Of a DNA stretch of 64,000 bases, positions 42,019 to 52,258 are shown one piece after another. Source of the stretch: Linyphia triangularis (taxonomy: Eukaryota > Arthropoda > Arachnida > Araneae > Linyphiidae); contig OZ021730.1 in assembly GCA_963978545.1 (NCBI GenBank), forward strand, positions 4,566,201 to 4,630,200, read 5' to 3'. A program made the translations under genes and the position numbers. Each line of letters opens with the position of its first letter. Positions within the stretch are counted from its first letter, which is position 1. Under the pieces are notes generated by a model. It made no database searches, was not told the origin of the DNA, and saw nothing but the letters and a program-made list of their open reading frames with translations.

Positions 42019-43356
42019 ATGGCATCTATTCTTCCTTTGTGCCCCACGGGAGGCCTTAATCCCCAAAATGTATCTACAAAACGACAAATAGACATTGACG
42101 AAAACACATCACTTAAAAAGCAAGCTCAATCACCTAATGTACCCACCTTTATAATAGTTCAATCTGAATCCGGAGAATTGGGAAAAATGTCCCCTTTCTT
42201 TATACAAAAGGGCATAAAAGGTATCTGCGGGAATGAACCAAAGGCAATTAAGAAGCTAAGATCGGGTGACTTCCTAATCGAAACCAAAGACTCTAGACAA
42301 TCACAGTACTTACTATCTGCAACAACAATAGGCAATATCAAAATAACAGTAACCCCACACAAAGCTTTAAACTCATGTCAAGGCGTCATTTCGGAATCAG
42401 ATCTACAACATGTAGATGATTCCGAAATCCTGAAGGAACTATCTGCACAAGATGTTACTAATGTTCGCCGAATAACCATCAAACGAGACAACAATATAAT
42501 AAAGACTAAGCATCTTATCCTAACCTTCAACACACCTAAACTTCCCAATAGAATCACTGCTGGTTATCTAAGTTGTCCCGTACGCCCTTACATCCCAAAT
42601 CCATTGCGATGCTTTAAATGCCAAAAGTTCGGGCATTCTAGAAATACATGTAGAAGTGATCACGAAGTTTGCGCAGTGTGTGGCAGCATTGAACATCCAA
42701 GCGAAGGCTGCAAAGCTGAGCCCACCTGCGTAAACTGCTCTGGAAATCATCCATCATTTTCCAGAACGTGCAAACAATACATTAAAGAAAAGGATATTCA
42801 AGAAATAAAAGCCAACAATAACATCTCATATCCGGAAGCCCGAACTATATACCAAACTACAATAGAAAATTCCATGGCCAAAACAATAGCAAAATCCCTT
42901 ATTCCCGCACCAATTCAAGTGAAATGCATAGCTACTCAAACTGATATCCAAATCCCTCATACTCAAATGTCACCCGAACAGCTTCTTAAGTGCTTTTCCC
43001 CACTTGCAAAACACACTGCATCTTCATCTCAAACAATCCCAATTCCCGGTAAATCAAATTTAACTGCAAAAACTACAATAAAATCTAACAAAAACAAAAA
43101 ACAGTCTGAATCAAAACATTCAAATAAACCTGGAGAAGTTCTAAAAAGTAAAATACAGTCAAAACTACAAACAAATGCACAAAAGAAAATCAAAACAAAG
43201 GAAGAGAAATCTGAAACTTCATCTGAAGAAGATACAGATGTCATCTCGGGTCTTGATCCAGGTGACATGGAGGTCGACCCAGGCCTCGAGACCCCTGCTC
43301 TTCTTCATCCGAGGAGCAGGTCTTTAGACCGGCGGATCGGTAAACCTTCCAAGTAA
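42019..43356 (+). CDS. B-beta LINE ORF1, intact (element K)
   Basis: A 445-residue frame: MASILPLCPTGGLNPQ, RRM-like region (FIIVQSESGELGKMSPFFIQKG, KKLRSGDFLIE, SCQGVISESDLQHV, RRITIKRDNN), three zinc knuckles (FKCQKFGHSRNTC, CAVCGSIEHPSEGC, CVNCSGNHPSFSRTC), a Lys/Ser/Asn-rich tail and an acidic EEDTDVISGLDPGDMEVDPG ending. The ORF2 ATG follows 8 nt after the stop, the same spacing as in B3. Confidence 0.87.
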   Translation: MASILPLCPTGGLNPQNVSTKRQIDIDENTSLKKQAQSPNVPTFIIVQSESGELGKMSPFFIQKGIKGICGNEPKAIKKLRSGDFLIETKDSRQSQYLLSATTIGNIKITVTPHKALNSCQGVISESDLQHVDDSEILKELSAQDVTNVRRITIKRDNNIIKTKHLILTFNTPKLPNRITAGYLSCPVRPYIPNPLRCFKCQKFGHSRNTCRSDHEVCAVCGSIEHPSEGCKAEPTCVNCSGNHPSFSRTCKQYIKEKDIQEIKANNNISYPEARTIYQTTIENSMAKTIAKSLIPAPIQVKCIATQTDIQIPHTQMSPEQLLKCFSPLAKHTASSSQTIPIPGKSNLTAKTTIKSNKNKKQSESKHSNKPGEVLKSKIQSKLQTNAQKKIKTKEEKSETSSEEDTDVISGLDPGDMEVDPGLETPALLHPRSRSLDRRIGKPSK

Positions 43357-43364
43357 CATTCAAT

Positions 43365-44715
43365 ATGTTATCTTGGAATTGTCGCGGGTTCCACCACAAC
43401 TCGGTAGATATAAAACATCTTGTAGATTTATACAAACCTGTCTGCTTCTGTTTGCAAGAGACGCTCTTAAGGCCTTTTCAGAGCTCTCTTGTTAGGGGGT
43501 ACAGTCCCCTACGTAAGGACTTTGTCAGCGGCGACAGAGCTAGCGGCGGTGTTGCTATATTTACATCGAATAGTAGTCCATCCACCCCGCTATCGCTCAT
43601 AACCACCTTACAAGCTGTTGCTGCTAGAGTAACTGTAAAAAATCAACTAGTCACAGTTTGTTCCACTTATCTTCCACCTAATCGTAACATCCGACAATCA
43701 GAACTAGACAGGCTTTGTGACCAGCTTCCTCCCCCTTTTATTTTAATGGGGGATTTCAACGGCCACAATCCTCTTTGGGGTAGCCCAGATATAAATCAAC
43801 GTGGAAGGCAAGTCGAAAAAGTTATGAATGACCAAAGTCTATGTCTTCTAAATAATGGGCAACAAACATACTTCCACGCCCCATCGAGGACGTTTCACGC
43901 CATCGATCTCGTCTTGTGTTCGCCATCTCTCCTACATCTATGGTCGTTTCATGTCGGACGGGATCCTTACCATAGTGATCATTTCCCCATCCGTCTGGAG
44001 ATGTTAGGAGATGGTACTGTTCCCTCTGTTCGTGTTCCTCGGTTCAAAATCGAATCTGCCGATTGGGAACAGTTTTCTTCCGTCGTCGATTTCTCTGACG
44101 AGATGGTAAACCAAGACAACATCGATGACGCTGTAAATTCTATTACACAGGCCATTTTGGAAGCTGCACGCATTTCCATATCTATGACATCTACTAAGCT
44201 ACCGAAAATTCCTAAACCGTGGTGGAACCATGACTGTAAAATTGCACATAAAGAGCGGAGGAAGGCTTGGGGTATTTTTCGCCGATACCCCACAGAAAAC
44301 AACCTCATTGCTTTTAAACGTGCCCGAGCTCAAGCTCGTAAGATCCGCCGGCGTAGCCAGAAGGACTCTTGGACGGTTTATGTCAGCACTATAACATCGA
44401 ATACCTCTGCTAAAAGTGTCTGGAATAAAGTCAACAAAATTAAGGGCCAATATCCCAGAAACTCCTTCTCTATCCTGGAGACCGATCTGGGTATTGTTTC
44501 AGACCCTAAAAGTATTGCTGACACCCTGGCTGACTCTTTTGCTAACATATCTAGCAATTCGAATTACAAAGAGCCGTTCGCTTCTATAAAAAGTAATGCT
44601 GAGAAAACAAAATTAAACTTTTCATCCAACGAGTTAGAAGACTATAATGCTGATTTCACCATGGCCGAGTTAATGCGAGCTCTTTCGAACACTCGCGGCT
44701 CGGCCGTTGGTTATG
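43365..44715 (+). pseudogene. K ORF2, part 1 (endonuclease)
   Basis: Starts MLSWNCRGFHHNS and covers the endonuclease (MGDFNGHNPLWGSP, SDHFPI) up to ALSNTRGSAVGY, where L is inserted after nt 1351. Confidence 0.88.
44703..44715. repeat. Target-site duplication of L, left copy
   Basis: GCCGTTGGTTATG, repeated at 50403-50415. Source is K ORF2. Confidence 0.93.
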
Positions 44716-45350
44716 CCCCTCAGGGGGTTTACTTCCTATAAGTAAACACGGGCTTCACAACCCCGAGGTACCCCAGTGATCTTTTCCTTCTTCTGTGTTA
44801 TATTCTCTTTTTAAGTTTGGTATTTTTCTTTTGATTTCTTTTCTCCCTCGTTGTGGTTGCCTCTACTGAGGTGAGGGGTCCCCGTGAGAAGCTTTTTGCC
44901 GCCCTGTAGCTGTCAGCTCCTCTCGGGCAATTAATCACCCACGTGTTTGCCGTGCGTGGAGACCCGTGTCCCTGGAAAGGGGGATCCTGGTAGTTGAGGG
45001 ACGACATACTGTGCCAACACACTACTTCGGCCTTTGCTTCAGGTAAACGGGAGGTGCACATTGGTCCCGTGTGCATCAATCGGCTGGTCGTTTGACTTCG
45101 TCGGCGGCTAGGGATCAAGCAAGTGATCCGTTTTCCGGGAATCTCGTTAAGGGTGGAGACTTCACCGGGGCCGAATTGCCTGCGTATAGACCCTGGACAA
45201 CCTGGTAGTGGATAGCCGAGCGCGCTTGTTTAGTTTCTCCTTTTGTTTCTTTATCTAGTTTTTGGTGCTTGCCGGCATCCTCTATCCCTTTCTTTAGTGG
45301 ACTCCATGGTGGGTGGGACTCCAGAGTCTGAATTTCTTTACATTACTTTC
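44716..45350 (+). promoter_or_regulatory. L 5'UTR, most diverged version
   Basis: Keeps CCCCTCAGGGGG and the TTTACTT/AAGTAAA stem with a changed loop (CCTAT). The CCGAC/GTCGG hairpin has become TTGAC/GTCGG, which still pairs through two G-U pairs. The long stem around the conserved aatctcgttaagggtgg loop is not clearly paired here. Confidence 0.62.
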
Positions 45351-46526
45351 ATGGCAACTTCTATCAATTCTCCTCCTTCATTGGAGCAACAAATGTTTAA
45401 ATCTTTTCCTCAAGCTCGTTTCTTTGTAATGAAAAGACCTGAAGGATCTTTTCTAAATGTTTCTCCTTTCTTAATCGAAAAGGGTATTACTGGTTGTATT
45501 GGTGAAACTAAATCTATCAGCAAAATGCGTACTGGAGATCTTCTTATTGAAGTTTCTTCAGATAAGCAAGCTGAATCTATACTTAAATTGACTTCTCTAG
45601 CCAACTTACCTGTGACTGTTTCTCCGCATGGTAACTTAAATTACTCTCGTGGTGTGATCTCCGCTGCAGATTTATTGTATGTCTCGGAAGAGGAAATTTT
45701 GGAAAATCTACGTGATCAAAAGGTGTGTAAGGTATCTCGAATTACAATCAGACGAGATGGTCAGATACAAAACACCAAACATCTGATCCTTACTTTTGAA
45801 ACGCCTGTTCTACCACAACACATCAAGGTAGCTTATTTACGATGTCCCATCCGACCATACATTCCCAACCCTCTGCGCTGTTTCCATTGTCAACAATTCG
45901 GCCATTCAAAATTGACCTGTCGCAGTAACGCCAAATGTGCTCGCTGCGCCAATGAGGGACACGACAGCGAAAATTGCAATGCTCAGGAAAGGTGTGTCAA
46001 CTGCGAAGGTGACCATCCTTCCTATTCTAGAACATGCCCGACTTGGAAACTAGAAAAAGAGATCACAGCCACGAAGTTTAAAGACAACATCTCTTATCCG
46101 GAAGCCAGACGGAAAGTTACATCTCGCACACCAGTGCCTGGGAAGAGCTACTCATCTTCCACACAGGTAACAATGAAAAACTGCAGCACTCAAACAGACA
46201 CATTAAATCAGTTTTCAAATTTAGCATCAACCAGTACTATTAAGCCAAATTTAACCAAACCTGCCACATTATTTTCTTTAAATAACTCGCCAAAACAAAC
46301 TGTCAACAAATGTTCATTATCAAAACAAAAATCTGCGAAATCTAAAGCTGTACAAGCTTTAAAACTTAAATCTGCGAGGGAATCCAGCTCTCGCAAACTG
46401 AGAAATCCTTTCAGGTTACCCACAATGGATGAAGATATGATGAATCTTCATCCATCTGATGATGAAGAGGCGTTGCTGCGTGGGGATCCTGATGATTGTT
46501 CCATGACAACTTCCCCCATTAAGTAA
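45351..46526 (+). CDS. Family C LINE ORF1, intact
   Basis: 391 residues from MATSINSPPSLEQQ, the ATG aligned with other families; the frame extends upstream but that part is 5'UTR. RRM-like region (KRPEGSFLNVSPFLIEKGI, KMRTGDLLIEV, RGVISAADLLYV, SRITIRRDGQ). Zinc knuckles: FHCQQFGHSKLTC, CARCANEGHDSENC, CVNCEGDHPSYSRTC. Basic tail with KSAKSKAVQALKLKSAR and an acidic MNLHPSDDEE segment. The stop overlaps ORF2 as TAATG. Confidence 0.88.
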   Translation: MATSINSPPSLEQQMFKSFPQARFFVMKRPEGSFLNVSPFLIEKGITGCIGETKSISKMRTGDLLIEVSSDKQAESILKLTSLANLPVTVSPHGNLNYSRGVISAADLLYVSEEEILENLRDQKVCKVSRITIRRDGQIQNTKHLILTFETPVLPQHIKVAYLRCPIRPYIPNPLRCFHCQQFGHSKLTCRSNAKCARCANEGHDSENCNAQERCVNCEGDHPSYSRTCPTWKLEKEITATKFKDNISYPEARRKVTSRTPVPGKSYSSSTQVTMKNCSTQTDTLNQFSNLASTSTIKPNLTKPATLFSLNNSPKQTVNKCSLSKQKSAKSKAVQALKLKSARESSSRKLRNPFRLPTMDEDMMNLHPSDDEEALLRGDPDDCSMTTSPIK

Positions 46527-49500
46527 TGGCCTTAGTTTCTTGGAACTGCCGTGGTTTGCGCTCTAGAACTGATGATCTGAAATCCATCATCTCAACATAC
46601 CATCCAGCATGTGTTGCGCTTCAGGAAACCTTTTTGAAGTCCACCCACTCTGTGAAGATTCGTAGATATAGTTGTGTACGAAAAGATCTAGATTCTGGTT
46701 CTACAGTGTCTGGCGGTGTATGCATTTTTACTTCCCATGATTATCCCAGCACTGTAGTACCATTGCGTACATCTTTACAAGCAGTGGCTGTGAGAATTCA
46801 CATCCAGTCTCTAATCACAGTCTGCTGTCTATATCTACCGCCGCATGCTAACATCCGTCAACATGATTTGAATGACCTTTTGGATCAGCTACCTGCTCCT
46901 TTTTTGCTTCTTGGTGACTTGAATGGTCACAGTACGTTGTGGGGAAATGATGACACGAACCCTCGTGGACAACAGATTGAGCACATGCTCTCTGATCACC
47001 ATCTTTGCCTACTAAATAACGAGGAGAAGACATACTTTCATCAGCCCACACGAACTTTCCACTCAATTGACCTAGCTATCTGCTCACCTGCACTTCTACC
47101 TTTTTTAAATTTTGCTGTTGACAGTGACTTGCACAACAGCGATCATTTCCCTCTACTTATCACTCATGTTAACGGTACTCGTAGTAGGCTTCACCCATCT
47201 ACGTACTTATACAAACGAGCAGATTGGGGTGTTTTTGAAGAAGAAGCAGTGATAACAGAAGCTATGGTAACCGTTGATGATATTACTCATGCTGTGCATA
47301 ACGTCACCGAAAGTATCATAGGGGCAGCGGAAATTGCTATCCCGAAGAGTTCATCCCGTGTGAATAAGCACTACAAACCATGGTGGAATAATGAGTGCCA
47401 AACGGCATACAAGAAACAGAGGAAGTTGTGGGGTATTTTCCGACGATACCCTAGTACCCAGAATCTTATTGCTTTTAAAAAAGCCAAGGCATTTGCCAGA
47501 AAAGTGCGACGCCGTAGTCAGAAGGAATCATGGAAGAATTATGTGTCTTCAATAACATCTTCGACATCTAGTAAGCAATTGTGGAAGAAGGTCAAGGCAG
47601 CAAACGGTTTGTATTCGGAATTTTCCTGTCCGATTTTAGAAACCAGAGGCACCACTTATTCTTCCGTAGAGGATGTTGCCAACATCATCGGTGAAGCTTT
47701 TGAAAAAGTGTCTAGCTCTGAATCCTACAATCCAACTTTTTTGGTTGTTAAAAATCGTGCTGAGCAGACACCTATCAACTTCAAAAGCAAACTCTCTCTA
47801 CCATACAACTGCGACTTCAAGATGTTCGAATTGAAACGATCTTTATCAAAGGCACATAATACTAGTCCAGGTCCAGATCAAATTGGTTACGATATGCTCA
47901 GGCATTTGAAACAAGACTCCATCTCGAATGTCCTTCTTCTCTTTAATAGAATCTGGAGGGAGCAGACCTTCCCTTCAGCATGGAGAGAAGCTGTCGTTAT
48001 TCCAATTCTGAAACCTGGTAAAGATCCCAAAGATCCTCTGAATTATCGGCCGATAGCCTTAACCAGTTGCCTATGTAAGACTTTTGAGCGCATGGTCAAT
48101 GCTCGTCTCATTTATGTACTGGAAAAGAACAAATGCATTTCTCCTTTCCAGAGTGGGTTCAGACGTGGCCGGTCCACTCTAGACAACATTCTATTTCTGG
48201 AAACGGAGATCCGTAAAGCATTTGTTAGGAGAAACCATTTAGTTTCCATTTTTTTCGATGTCGAGAAGGCATATGATCGCACTTGGCGATATGGAATTCT
48301 GCGTACTTTGTTCGACTTTGGTTTTAGAGGTAACTTACCTGTTTTTATTTTTAACTTTTTAGCTTCACGTGTTTTTAGAATCAGAATTGGTTCTACCTTT
48401 TCCCGCGATTTTATTCAATCTGAGGGCGTCCCTCAGGGAAGTATTTTAAGTGTGACTCTTTTTAACCTACATTTTAGCCAAATTCTTGAGAAACTTCAGC
48501 CATCTGTTCGTGGAACACTCTATGTCGATGACCTTCAGATTTCATGTCAGGGAAGTAACATGCGTCTAATTGAGAGGCAACTACAAACTGCGGTTAACAA
48601 TCTTGTTCAGTGGTGTGATCAGAATGGCCATACTCTTTCTCCTACAAAGAGCAACTGCGTCCATTTCTGCAAGAAAAGGAACCTTCATCTTGATCCTGTT
48701 ATCCATATTCGCAACACCCCCATCCCTGTAATTAACGAGATACGTTTCCTAGGAGTGATTTTTGACAGCAAGTTGACTTTTCTTCCGCATGTCCTCTCTC
48801 TACGGAAGAAGTGCGAAAAGTCATTAAACATCCTCAAAGTGCTGTCGAATACATCTTGGGGTGCTGATCGTACCTCCTTACTCAGAGTGTATCAGTCGAT
48901 CATTCTATCTCGAATCGACTATGGGTGTATTGCGTATGGTTCTGCTCGAGACTCAGTCTTGCGCAGATTGGACACAATTCACAACTCGGCCATGAGAATA
49001 TGCTCTGGTGCATTTAGAACATCACCCATCCCTAGTCTGGCCATAGAGTGTTACCAACTTCCTCTTGATCTCAGAAGGAAAAAGCTGTCGATCAATTTTT
49101 ATTTTAAAGTTTTATCCATGTCCTCTCATCCTTTGAAACCCATGACTCTTGCTCCTAGTTTGAATCGTCTTTTTGTTGCCCGCCCATCTCACACTGTTCC
49201 ATTTAGTGAACGAGTAAAAACCATACTTACTAATACCGATTTGAGTGATGTTATGGTGCAGATAAACGAAGGCTTATGGTTTCCACCATGGGATATTCCA
49301 TCTTTCCCTCATCTCAATCCCTTCATTTCATATTATAAAACTGATACTGCTCCAGCGATTTACCAGCAATTATTCCATCAACACAGCTGTCATTACAACT
49401 CATACTTGCCAGTATTTACTGATGGGTCGAAAGGAATAGGATACGTCGGTTGTGGTGTCATTTTTGATAACACAACTCATAGCTACAGGCTTCATCCTTC

Positions 49501-50203
49501 CTGTTCTGTATACACTGCCGAAGCAGTGGCAATTTCCCAAGCCCTCCAACTAATATCTAGGAGTCCCCATCGTAATTTCTGCATATACACAGACAGTATG
49601 AGTGTATTAAAGCAGCTGGAGCACTATGACACTAACTGCCATCCAGTAGTGTCATATATTTTTAACATTTTAAAATCAATTAGAAATGAAGGCTTTGATA
49701 TTGTTTTTTGTTGGGTGCCGAGTCACGTAGGTATTAAAGGTAACGAGCTTGCTGATAGCGCTGCAAAGGCAGCTTCTGTCATATTGCAACATGCCGTTCC
49801 ATTAGTTGACATAAAGGCGTACACCAAGAAGTTCTTTAACTCCTTGTGGCAAGAATCTTGGGATATGCAACTCAGCAACAAGTTGCACTCCATTAAACCC
49901 ACCATTCATCAGTGGACCATTGCACCAATGCGGAAGACTGACGTTAAATTGACAAGACTCCGTATTGGACACACTCGTTTCACTCACCGTCATCTTTTAT
50001 TGGGGGAAAATCCTCCATTTTGTCTTTCTTGTCAAACTGATTTTACTGTTTTTCATATTTTAATTGTCTGTCCTGCTTTTAATCAACAACGCCTTAAGTA
50101 TTTTAATAGCACAATTTTAAACTTGCACGATTTGATTGGAGAAATTCCTCATTCAAATCTTTTTTCGTTTTTAAATGACATTGGGTTTTTAAGTCGCATC
50201 TAG
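46526..50203 (+). CDS. Family C LINE ORF2, intact
   Basis: 1225 residues: MALVSWNCRGLRSRTDD, LGDLNGHSTLWGN, SDHFPL, RT motifs FFDVEKAYDRTWR, EGVPQGSILS and LYVDDLQIS, RNase H FTDGSKGIG, TAEAVA, YTDSMS and GNELADSAAK, and C-terminal CLSCQTDFTVFHILIVC. All catalytic acidic residues I can locate are present, and the length equals that of other intact ORF2 copies. Expected to nick target DNA, reverse transcribe from the 3' hairpin end and degrade the RNA strand. Confidence 0.92.
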   Translation: MALVSWNCRGLRSRTDDLKSIISTYHPACVALQETFLKSTHSVKIRRYSCVRKDLDSGSTVSGGVCIFTSHDYPSTVVPLRTSLQAVAVRIHIQSLITVCCLYLPPHANIRQHDLNDLLDQLPAPFLLLGDLNGHSTLWGNDDTNPRGQQIEHMLSDHHLCLLNNEEKTYFHQPTRTFHSIDLAICSPALLPFLNFAVDSDLHNSDHFPLLITHVNGTRSRLHPSTYLYKRADWGVFEEEAVITEAMVTVDDITHAVHNVTESIIGAAEIAIPKSSSRVNKHYKPWWNNECQTAYKKQRKLWGIFRRYPSTQNLIAFKKAKAFARKVRRRSQKESWKNYVSSITSSTSSKQLWKKVKAANGLYSEFSCPILETRGTTYSSVEDVANIIGEAFEKVSSSESYNPTFLVVKNRAEQTPINFKSKLSLPYNCDFKMFELKRSLSKAHNTSPGPDQIGYDMLRHLKQDSISNVLLLFNRIWREQTFPSAWREAVVIPILKPGKDPKDPLNYRPIALTSCLCKTFERMVNARLIYVLEKNKCISPFQSGFRRGRSTLDNILFLETEIRKAFVRRNHLVSIFFDVEKAYDRTWRYGILRTLFDFGFRGNLPVFIFNFLASRVFRIRIGSTFSRDFIQSEGVPQGSILSVTLFNLHFSQILEKLQPSVRGTLYVDDLQISCQGSNMRLIERQLQTAVNNLVQWCDQNGHTLSPTKSNCVHFCKKRNLHLDPVIHIRNTPIPVINEIRFLGVIFDSKLTFLPHVLSLRKKCEKSLNILKVLSNTSWGADRTSLLRVYQSIILSRIDYGCIAYGSARDSVLRRLDTIHNSAMRICSGAFRTSPIPSLAIECYQLPLDLRRKKLSINFYFKVLSMSSHPLKPMTLAPSLNRLFVARPSHTVPFSERVKTILTNTDLSDVMVQINEGLWFPPWDIPSFPHLNPFISYYKTDTAPAIYQQLFHQHSCHYNSYLPVFTDGSKGIGYVGCGVIFDNTTHSYRLHPSCSVYTAEAVAISQALQLISRSPHRNFCIYTDSMSVLKQLEHYDTNCHPVVSYIFNILKSIRNEGFDIVFCWVPSHVGIKGNELADSAAKAASVILQHAVPLVDIKAYTKKFFNSLWQESWDMQLSNKLHSIKPTIHQWTIAPMRKTDVKLTRLRIGHTRFTHRHLLLGENPPFCLSCQTDFTVFHILIVCPAFNQQRLKYFNSTILNLHDLIGEIPHSNLFSFLNDIGFLSRI

Positions 50204-50339
50204 TTCATTTTACTGTAATACTTTTTTCGTCAAGTTGCCGGCCAACATTTTTGACACCCTTTTTATATTTATACCTCTGTTTTTAATGTTTTACACTTAA
50301 TTTTTATATTTTAACTGTTTTTATTTTTTTATCTTGGGC

Positions 50340-50402
50340 TTGGCGCAGCATGTCCGAAACCGGACCTTGTGCCATTAAAACTAACATCAAACTCAAACTC
50401 AA
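50340..50402 (+). repeat. L 3' hairpin and tail
   Basis: TGGCGCA (50341-50347) pairs with TGTGCCA (50368-50374), including one G-U pair, and the inner stem is GTCC/GGAC rather than GGC/GCC. Sequence differs but pairing is kept. The tail has irregular caaact units. Confidence 0.75.
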
Positions 50403-50415
50403 GCCGTTGGTTATG
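50403..50415. repeat. Target-site duplication of L, right copy
   Basis: GCCGTTGGTTATG, identical to 44703-44715. Confidence 0.93.
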
Positions 50416-50484
50416 ATGAAATCCATTATAGTATGCTGAAACATCTCCAGCCTCTCCAACTCAAGTACATTCTCAAGCTATATA
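50416..50484 (+). pseudogene. K ORF2, part 2 (69 bp between L and M)
   Basis: Encodes DEIHYSMLKHLQPLQLKYIL-like RT sequence in frame with part 1. It is bounded by the L right duplication and includes the M left duplication. Confidence 0.88.
50472..50484. repeat. Target-site duplication of M, left copy
   Basis: CTCAAGCTATATA, repeated at 56153-56165. Source is K ORF2. Confidence 0.93.
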
Positions 50485-51118
50485 CCCCTCAGGGGGTTTA
50501 CTTTCTATAAGTAAATACGGGCTTCACAACCCCGGGGCTCCCCAGTGATCTATCCCTCCTTCTGTTTTACCTTCTCGTTATGGTTTTGTATTTATTGTTT
50601 GGCTTCTCTTCCATCCCTCATTGTGGTTACCTCTTCAGAGGTGAGGGCTCCCCTTGAGAAGCTTTGTGCCGCTCTGTTGCTATCAGCTTCTCTTGGGGAT
50701 TATATCACCCACGTGTTTGCCGTGCGTGGAGACCCGTGTCCCTGGAAAGGGGGATCCTGGTAGTTGAGGGGCGACATACTGTCCCAATACACTACTTTGG
50801 CCCTTGCTTCAGATAAACGGGAGGTACACATTGGTCCCGTGTGTATCAATCGGCTGGTCGTCCGACTTCGTCGGCGGCTAGGGATCAAGCGTCCGACTCG
50901 TCTGCTGGGAACCTCGTTAAGGGTGGAGACTTCTACAGGGACGAGCCGGTCGCGTATAGGCATTGGTTAACCCGATAGAGTCATTCCGTGCGTAACAGTT
51001 CTGTTGATATTTTGTTTTCTTTTATGATTTTTGTTGCTTGCCGGGATGCTCTATCCCCGATATTGTGGACTCCATGGAGGGTGGGACACTAGTGCCCGAA
51101 TTTTATTTCTTTTCTTTT
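50485..51118 (+). promoter_or_regulatory. M 5'UTR
   Basis: 634 bp. CCCCTCAGGGGG at 50485-50496, hairpin TTTACTT (50497-50503) with AAGTAAA (50509-50515), the CCGAC-TTC-GTCGG hairpin, and the long stem with two mismatches. It is nearly the same as the E 5'UTR and is the reference 5'UTR for a complete family A element. Confidence 0.68.
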
Positions 51119-52258
51119 ATGGCTAATAAATCTTCTTCTTCTTCTCCCCCTAGTGGGGAGCAACATGGACAAAACTTTACAAACCACATTGCAGCAAAAT
51201 TCTTTATCGTTCATCGTAAGGAGGGCTCTTTCGAAAAGGTATCTCCATTTCTAATAGAAAAAACTCTGGCATCATTTGTTGGCGATACAGCTTCAGTTAA
51301 GAAACTGAAGTCTGGAGATCTTTTAGTTGAAGTTCGTAATGTCCAACAAGCGAAGAATATACTAAAGATCGAATATTTTGGTACACTCCCGGTAAATGTG
51401 ACAGTACATGGTTCCCTTAATAAATCTCGCGGTGTGGTGTCTGAATCAGACCTTTACCACACACCGGAGGACGAGATTCTTGACCACTTACGTGAGCAAC
51501 ACGTTTCAGCCGTCCACCGTATAACCATACGTCGAGAAGGGAATATCATACCTACTAAGCATTTGATTCTCACTTTTGATTTGCCCACATTACCATCGCA
51601 TATAAAAGCCGGCTATTTGAATTGCCCTATTCGTCCGTATGTTCCGAACCCACTTCGCTGTTTCAAGTGCCAGAAATATGGTCACTCACAAACAGCTTGT
51701 CGTGGGGAAACGGAAACATGTGCACGTTGTGCAAGTACTGGACATGATAGTGCAAATTGCAAGGCACCTGAAAAGTGTGTTAATTGTGATGGCTCCCATC
51801 CATCTTACTATCGGAAATGTCCAGTGTGGGTAAAAGAAAAGGAAATCCAGACCGTGCGAGTGAACCAGAATTTGTCATACTTTGATGCTAGAAGACTTGT
51901 TGAAGCTAGAACCCCTTCTGTTGGTGTCGCCTATGCTGATGTTTGCAAAAAAACTTTCAGCAGCCAAAGCACACAGACAGAGTCTACTTCCTCAAGTCTA
52001 GTCAAATTACCTCAGAGAACATCTACGGAGGTAATTAAACAACCACCTATTTTGAAGAAAACCTTAGCTAAGTCCAAAGCATTACAAGCGATCAAACTTA
52101 AATCAGCTAAAGGAGGACCTTCGAGAGAGAAGCCCTCTAACCGTTTTAATATCCTTCGTTCATTTAGGGAGGCGGATGTGGTGAACCTTCACCCATCTGA
52201 TGACGAAGATATTAGTGAAGAGCCTGACCCCCCTTTTAAAATTGCATCAAGTAATTAA
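51119..52258 (+). CDS. Family A LINE ORF1, intact (element M)
   Basis: 379 residues, MANKSSSSSPPSGEQ start, RRM-like region about residues 20-175, zinc knuckles about 180-230 (FKCQKYGHSQTAC, CARCASTGHDSANC, CVNCDGSHPSYYRKC), basic KSKALQAIKLKSAKGG segment and acidic NLHPSDDEDISEEPDP end. The stop TAA at 52256-52258 shares its last A with the ORF2 ATG, a layout that suggests translational coupling by termination-reinitiation as described for the silkworm LINE SART1. Confidence 0.9.
   Translation: MANKSSSSSPPSGEQHGQNFTNHIAAKFFIVHRKEGSFEKVSPFLIEKTLASFVGDTASVKKLKSGDLLVEVRNVQQAKNILKIEYFGTLPVNVTVHGSLNKSRGVVSESDLYHTPEDEILDHLREQHVSAVHRITIRREGNIIPTKHLILTFDLPTLPSHIKAGYLNCPIRPYVPNPLRCFKCQKYGHSQTACRGETETCARCASTGHDSANCKAPEKCVNCDGSHPSYYRKCPVWVKEKEIQTVRVNQNLSYFDARRLVEARTPSVGVAYADVCKKTFSSQSTQTESTSSSLVKLPQRTSTEVIKQPPILKKTLAKSKALQAIKLKSAKGGPSREKPSNRFNILRSFREADVVNLHPSDDEDISEEPDPPFKIASSN

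Larger units (their letters stand above)
44716..50402 (+). mobile_element. Family C LINE L, full length with both ORFs intact
   Basis: 5687 bp from CCCCTCAGGGGG to a caaact-type tail, with a 13-bp duplication of K ORF2. Its proteins are closer to family A than to B but clearly distinct. No visible lesion. Confidence 0.93.

Noticed and set aside
50485..50560. HDV-like self-cleaving ribozyme at the LINE 5' end, as known in R2 and some others
   Set aside because: I could not fit the nested double-pseudoknot layout to this sequence. Only simple hairpins are visible; a structure search would be needed.
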